Shown: positions 60,136 through 64,000 of the stretch, piece by piece
Position numbering within the stretch: the stretch's first letter is position 1
Layout of the letters: every line of letters starts with the position of its first letter
Assembly (NCBI GenBank): GCA_032068765.1
Contig: DAMBHY010000013.1
Span: forward strand, 1-64,000
Direction: 5' to 3'
Source of the DNA: DAMBHY01 sp032068765
Lineage (GTDB): Bacteria; Bacteroidota; Bacteroidia; Bacteroidales; Dysgonomonadaceae
DNA: 64,000 nt
The notes under the pieces: model-generated
Told to the model about the DNA's origin: nothing
Database searches by the model: none
Seen by the model: the letters and a program-made list of their open reading frames with translations, nothing else
Made by a program: the position numbers and the translations under genes

Positions 60136-62169
60136 ATGGACAAAGATCAAGTAAAAGAAAGTTTTAAAAGAGACTTGTTGTGGAAAGCAGATACAGAGCG
60201 TCGTGATAACTCACAAATGATGACTTTCGCGCGTCAAATTGAAGCTAAATATGGTATCTCCGTCACAAATGATTATCGCGACCTATGGAAATGGAGCGTG
60301 GAAAATCCTGAAATTTTCTGGGATGAATTGTGGAAATTCTTTAATATTATTACTTCTACCCCGTATACAAAAGTAGTTGATGACCTGAAAAAATTTCCGG
60401 GAGCTAACTGGTTTCCAGGCGCAAAACTAAATTATACAGAGAATATGCTGCGCGATCGTGATAACGATGAAATTGCTTTAATCTTTCGAGGCGAAACATC
60501 TGATCGTCGTACTTGGACATGGCATCGACTCCGTCAAGATGTATTCAAAATGGCAACAGCCATGCGTAACATGGGATTGGGGTCAAATGACACTGTAGCA
60601 GCATTTATGCCTAATCTGGCAGAAACTGTAATCGCGATGCTGGCTGCAGCTTCTATCGGAGCTATCTGGTGTTCTTGTGCTACTGATATAGGGTCTCAGG
60701 CGGCTACTGACCGTTTAGGACAGGTCGAACCTAAACTTTTGATTACTACTGATGGATATTATTATAAAGGAAAACCTTTTGATGTGGGTGAACGTGCTGC
60801 AGAAATTGCCAATAACATTCCTTCTGTCAAGAAAGTGATTGTCACTCATTATGCTGGAGATATTGATGCTACCCTCAATCGCATGCCTATTGCAGAATCT
60901 TGGGAATCCTTCTTAGGAGACAAAGAGATTTCTAATTTTGAATACGCTCAAATGCCTGCCAATCATCCTCTTGTGGTTATGTTTTCTTCAGGAACTACAG
61001 GAAAACCAAAATGTATGGTACAATCAGCTGCTGGTTTGTTAATTAATCAACTTAAAGAAGTTGGTTTACATCATGATGTTGCAGAGCGTGACCGTATGCT
61101 TTACATTACTACTTGCTCGTGGATGATGTGGAACTGGATGGCATCTACTCTGGGTACAGGCGCATCATTGGTTTTATTCGATGGTAATCCATCTTTCCCG
61201 GACACTTCCGCTATCTGGAAAGTCTTGGAAGAAGAAAAAGTTACAGTTTTCGGATTGTCGGCTTCGTATATTCATGCGCTTATGGCTGAAGGATTTGTAC
61301 CTAAAGATCATGCAGATTTGTCGGAACTGCGCACCATTTCCCAAACTGGTTCAGCGCTTTCAGATTCCGGTTTCCATTATGTCTATACTGCAATAATGGA
61401 AGATGTTCATTTCAATTCAATTGCTGGAGGAACGGATATTAACGGCTGTTTCTGTATTGGAAATCCCATGAATCCTGTTTATTCTAACGAGTTACAAGCT
61501 CCAGGTTTGGGTCATCCTGTTGCAGCATACGATGATAATGGCAAACCGGTGTTTGATGTACAGGGCGAATTGGTGTGCGAATACCCAATTCCATCAATGC
61601 CTTTATATTTTTGGAATGATTCCAACGGCAGACGTTTTTATGAGGCATATTTTAATGTTTTCCCGGGAATATGGCGTCATGGAGACTATGTTGAAATTCA
61701 TTCCGATACAGGGGGTATAACTTACTTCGGTCGTTCTGATTCTATATTGAAACCCTCTGGTGTACGCATTGGTACTTCTGAAATTTACACTCAGGTACAG
61801 AAGGTAAATTCTGTTTTCGATTCATTAGCTATTGGTCAACAATATCATGATGACCAACGCGTGCTGCTTTATGTACAGATGAAAGAAGGACAAAAACTTA
61901 CAAAAGAAATTGCTAAGGAAATACGCACTACATTGCGTACTTACGCTTCTCCTCGTCACGTTCCGTCTGTCATTATAGAAGTGAAAGATATCCCACGGAC
62001 ATTGAACGGAAAACTTGTTGAGTCCGCAGTAACGAATATTGTCAATCATCGAGCAGTAACCAATCGCGATGCATTGCAGAATGCTTGTTGTTTGGATGAA
62101 TATGAAGCTTTAATGCCTTTGTTGGAAGATAAGCAGGTAGACGATCCTGCTAACCCACGCTTATTATAA
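60136..62169 (+). CDS. Acetoacetyl-CoA synthetase (acetoacetate-CoA ligase)
   Basis: A 677-residue ANL-superfamily ligase that makes acetoacetyl-CoA from acetoacetate, CoA and ATP. Visible are an N-terminal cap (DYRDLWKWSVENPEIFWDELWKF), the AMP-binding P-loop FSSGTTGKPKCMVQ, the GGTDINGCF motif, the YFGRSDSILKPSGVRIGTSE hinge and the terminal Lys in IPRTLNGKLVE. Length and the N-terminal domain fit AacS rather than acetyl-CoA synthetase. In this operon it would reactivate acetoacetate released by Kce, in place of the usual CoA-transferase. Confidence 0.9.
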   Translation: MDKDQVKESFKRDLLWKADTERRDNSQMMTFARQIEAKYGISVTNDYRDLWKWSVENPEIFWDELWKFFNIITSTPYTKVVDDLKKFPGANWFPGAKLNYTENMLRDRDNDEIALIFRGETSDRRTWTWHRLRQDVFKMATAMRNMGLGSNDTVAAFMPNLAETVIAMLAAASIGAIWCSCATDIGSQAATDRLGQVEPKLLITTDGYYYKGKPFDVGERAAEIANNIPSVKKVIVTHYAGDIDATLNRMPIAESWESFLGDKEISNFEYAQMPANHPLVVMFSSGTTGKPKCMVQSAAGLLINQLKEVGLHHDVAERDRMLYITTCSWMMWNWMASTLGTGASLVLFDGNPSFPDTSAIWKVLEEEKVTVFGLSASYIHALMAEGFVPKDHADLSELRTISQTGSALSDSGFHYVYTAIMEDVHFNSIAGGTDINGCFCIGNPMNPVYSNELQAPGLGHPVAAYDDNGKPVFDVQGELVCEYPIPSMPLYFWNDSNGRRFYEAYFNVFPGIWRHGDYVEIHSDTGGITYFGRSDSILKPSGVRIGTSEIYTQVQKVNSVFDSLAIGQQYHDDQRVLLYVQMKEGQKLTKEIAKEIRTTLRTYASPRHVPSVIIEVKDIPRTLNGKLVESAVTNIVNHRAVTNRDALQNACCLDEYEALMPLLEDKQVDDPANPRLL

Positions 62170-62197
62170 ATTAGAAAATATAAAAACATATATACAA

Positions 62198-63403
62198 ATG
62201 AAAAAAGTATTTATTGTAGCGGCAAAACGCACTCCATTAGGTAAGTTTATGGGAAGTCTTTCTTCTTTCAGTGCAGCTCAAATGGGAGCTAAAGTGATTA
62301 ATGCCATTTTGGAAGAAACAAAAATTGATCCACAAAATGTGGATACGGTTATTGTTGGTAACGTGCTTTCTGCCGGACAGAAACAAAGTGTAGCGCGCCA
62401 GTGTGCAGTATGTGGCGGCATTCCTGTAGAGAAAACTGCCTACGGCATAAATATGGTGTGCGGTAGCGGTATGAAAGCAGTAATGAATGGTTATACAGAC
62501 ATCATTGCGGGAATGGCTTCAGTTGTCATAGCAGGTGGTACGGAATCAATGTCAAATGCAGGTTTCGTCCTTCCAGGAGATGTTCGCAACGGTTTCAAAA
62601 TGGGTAATATGCAAGCTGTTGACCACATGGTAACAGATGGATTGACAGACGCTTTCAACAACTACCACATGGGTATTACGGCTGAAAATATTGCAGAAAA
62701 ATATAATATCACTCGTGAAGAACAAGATAAATTCTCGTTCACATCTCAACAAAAAGCGATTGCTGCGGTAGATGGCGATAAATTCAAAAAAGAAATTGTT
62801 CCGATGGAAATAGTAAATAGAAAGGGAACAATTGTTTTTGACAAAGATGAATTTCCAAATCGATCTACATCGGTTGAAAAATTAGCTGCATTGCGTCCTG
62901 CTTTCAAAAAAGAAGGAACGGTGACTGCAGGAAATGCATCAGGATTGAATGATGGAGCATCTTTTGTGATGCTTGCAGACGAAGAAGCGGTACAAAAATA
63001 CAACCTTACTCCATTAGCTGAAATTGTAGCTATCGCAGAAGGTGGTGTTGACCCAAAAGTAATGGGATTAGGTCCCGTTCCGGCTATTCGCAAAGCATTG
63101 GAAAGAGCAGGCATGAAATTGTCTGACGTTGAAATCATCGAACTCAACGAAGCTTTCGCTGCACAATCTTTGGGAGTTATAAAAAACTTGATTGACGAAC
63201 ACGGAGTTTCACGCGAATGGATTGACCAACACACAAACATTAATGGTGGTGCTATCGCTTTGGGTCACCCAATTGGGGCGTCAGGTAATCGTATCCTTGT
63301 TTCATTGATACACGAACTGCATGCCGAGAATAAAAATATCGGTTTGGCTTCATTATGTATAGGAGGTGGTATGGGTACTGCCGTTATCATCAAAAAAGTA
63401 TGA
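62198..63403 (+). CDS. thl: Acetyl-CoA acetyltransferase (thiolase)
   Basis: A 401-residue degradative or biosynthetic thiolase splitting acetoacetyl-CoA with CoA into two acetyl-CoA. The nucleophilic Cys is in NMVCGSGMKAVM (about 90), the His in GGAIALGHPIGASG (about 356), and the second Cys in SLCIGGGMGTA (about 387). The NEAFAAQSLG block is intact. It lies between acetoacetyl-CoA synthetase and the crotonase gene, with 28 and 6 bp gaps, completing the acetoacetate branch of the pathway. Confidence 0.95.
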   Translation: MKKVFIVAAKRTPLGKFMGSLSSFSAAQMGAKVINAILEETKIDPQNVDTVIVGNVLSAGQKQSVARQCAVCGGIPVEKTAYGINMVCGSGMKAVMNGYTDIIAGMASVVIAGGTESMSNAGFVLPGDVRNGFKMGNMQAVDHMVTDGLTDAFNNYHMGITAENIAEKYNITREEQDKFSFTSQQKAIAAVDGDKFKKEIVPMEIVNRKGTIVFDKDEFPNRSTSVEKLAALRPAFKKEGTVTAGNASGLNDGASFVMLADEEAVQKYNLTPLAEIVAIAEGGVDPKVMGLGPVPAIRKALERAGMKLSDVEIIELNEAFAAQSLGVIKNLIDEHGVSREWIDQHTNINGGAIALGHPIGASGNRILVSLIHELHAENKNIGLASLCIGGGMGTAVIIKKV

Positions 63404-63409
63404 TCTATT

Positions 63410-64000
63410 ATGGAAAAGATTCTTGTCAATATAGAAAATAATATTGCCACTCTAAGCATCAACGAACCTAAAACGCTCAATGCCTTGGACGCTAAAATTT
63501 TGGCAGCCTTGGACGCAGCAATTTCTGAGGTAGAGAAAGACGAGAATGTGCGCGTTATAGTGCTTACCGGAGTAGAACGTTCTTTTGTAGCAGGAGCAGA
63601 TATTCAGGCAATGTCAACAATGGATTACGACGGCGCGAAAGCTTTCGGTAACTTGGGCGCGGCTATTTTCAGGCATATAGAAACCATTTCTAAACCGGTC
63701 ATTGCCGCAATCAACGGCTTTGCTTTAGGGGGAGGATGCGAACTGGCAATGGCATGCGATATACGTATCGCTTCATCAAAAGCGAAGTTCGGTCAACCGG
63801 AAGTCGGTTTAGGAATTACTCCCGGATTTTCAGGAACGCAACGCTTGGCAAGACTTATCGGGTTTGCAAAAGCGAAAGAATTGATTTTCACAGGAAATGT
63901 AATTACCGCGGATGAGGCACTTTCTATCGGTTTGGTAAATAGCGTGGTGGAACCCGAAATGTTAATGGAGGAAACAATAAAACTTGCATCAACCATCGCG
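63410..64000 (+). CDS. Crotonase / enoyl-CoA hydratase, cut by the window end
   Basis: The first 197 codons of a crotonase-fold protein. It starts MEKILVNIENNIATLSINEP, has the oxyanion-hole segments SFVAGADIQAM (about 64-74) and INGFALGGGCELAMACD, and the two catalytic glutamates in GGGCELAM and FGQPEVGLGITPGFSGTQRL. It therefore should be active as a 3-hydroxybutyryl-CoA dehydratase (Crt type). The ATG is 6 bp after the thiolase stop. It would link crotonyl-CoA from Kal to 3-hydroxybutyryl-CoA and acetoacetyl-CoA. The 3' end lies outside the window. Confidence 0.92.
   Translation, partial: MEKILVNIENNIATLSINEPKTLNALDAKILAALDAAISEVEKDENVRVIVLTGVERSFVAGADIQAMSTMDYDGAKAFGNLGAAIFRHIETISKPVIAAINGFALGGGCELAMACDIRIASSKAKFGQPEVGLGITPGFSGTQRLARLIGFAKAKELIFTGNVITADEALSIGLVNSVVEPEMLMEETIKLASTIA

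Overview
The window looks like chromosomal DNA from a member of the Bacteroidota, most likely order Bacteroidales. Evidence: low GC content; promoters with a TAnnTTTG -7 element and a TTTG/TTTC -33 element about 20 bp upstream; few clear Shine-Dalgarno sequences; lipoproteins with short lipoboxes; glycan-degrading families GH29, GH2, GH92 and GH171; and the gene order mnmG-apt-uvrC-dtd-mazG-deoC. The species cannot be named from the sequence alone.

Layout. 1-3.7 kb (minus): small lipoprotein, dusB, GH29 alpha-fucosidase. 3.69-4.03 kb: very AT-rich divergent gap with a cluster of DnaA-box-like sites, a possible replication origin. 4.1-8.7 kb (plus): nadA, ychF, lipoprotein serine hydrolase and small genes. 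8.8-12.9 kb (minus): radical SAM protein, YqaA-like membrane protein, polA. 13-14 kb (plus): polyprenyl synthase. 14-26 kb (minus): GH2 beta-galactosidase, then a housekeeping block for tRNA modification, DNA repair and nucleotide salvage. 26-31.5 kb: ComEA-like protein, valS, NamZ muramidase with a MerR regulator. 31.6-34.9 kb (plus): Ku and LigD, a two-gene non-homologous end-joining operon. 35-40.2 kb: accessory region with an Asp-rich protein, a DUF6261-like gene behind a 42-bp repeat array, a lipoprotein, a frameshifted trypsin-like protease, and a Fic protein flanked by REP-like elements. 40.3-48.7 kb: alaS, tRNA-Arg, cobalamin adenosyltransferase, ispF, rex and GH92. 49 kb to the end (plus): a lysine-fermentation operon.

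The lysine operon is the main metabolic unit. KamA makes beta-lysine, KamDE (adenosylcobalamin-dependent) makes 3,5-diaminohexanoate, two tandem Kdd paralogues oxidise it, Kce cleaves the product with acetyl-CoA to acetoacetate and 3-aminobutyryl-CoA, and Kal deaminates the latter to crotonyl-CoA. KamB (P-loop) and KamC (MutS-like) probably maintain the aminomutase. Acetoacetate seems to be activated by an acetoacetyl-CoA synthetase, then cleaved by a thiolase. The cobalamin adenosyltransferase and the Rex redox regulator lie a few kilobases upstream and fit this metabolism.

The most unusual structure is a pair of 42-bp-period arrays (36750-36965 and 50287-50580), each directly upstream of a single short gene and pointing the same way. 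The second array has two boxes per unit spaced 18 and 24 bp in strict alternation over seven units and precedes a minimal AraC-like DNA-binding protein. It sits, with an AT-rich secreted-protein gene, inside the lysine operon between kce and kdd.
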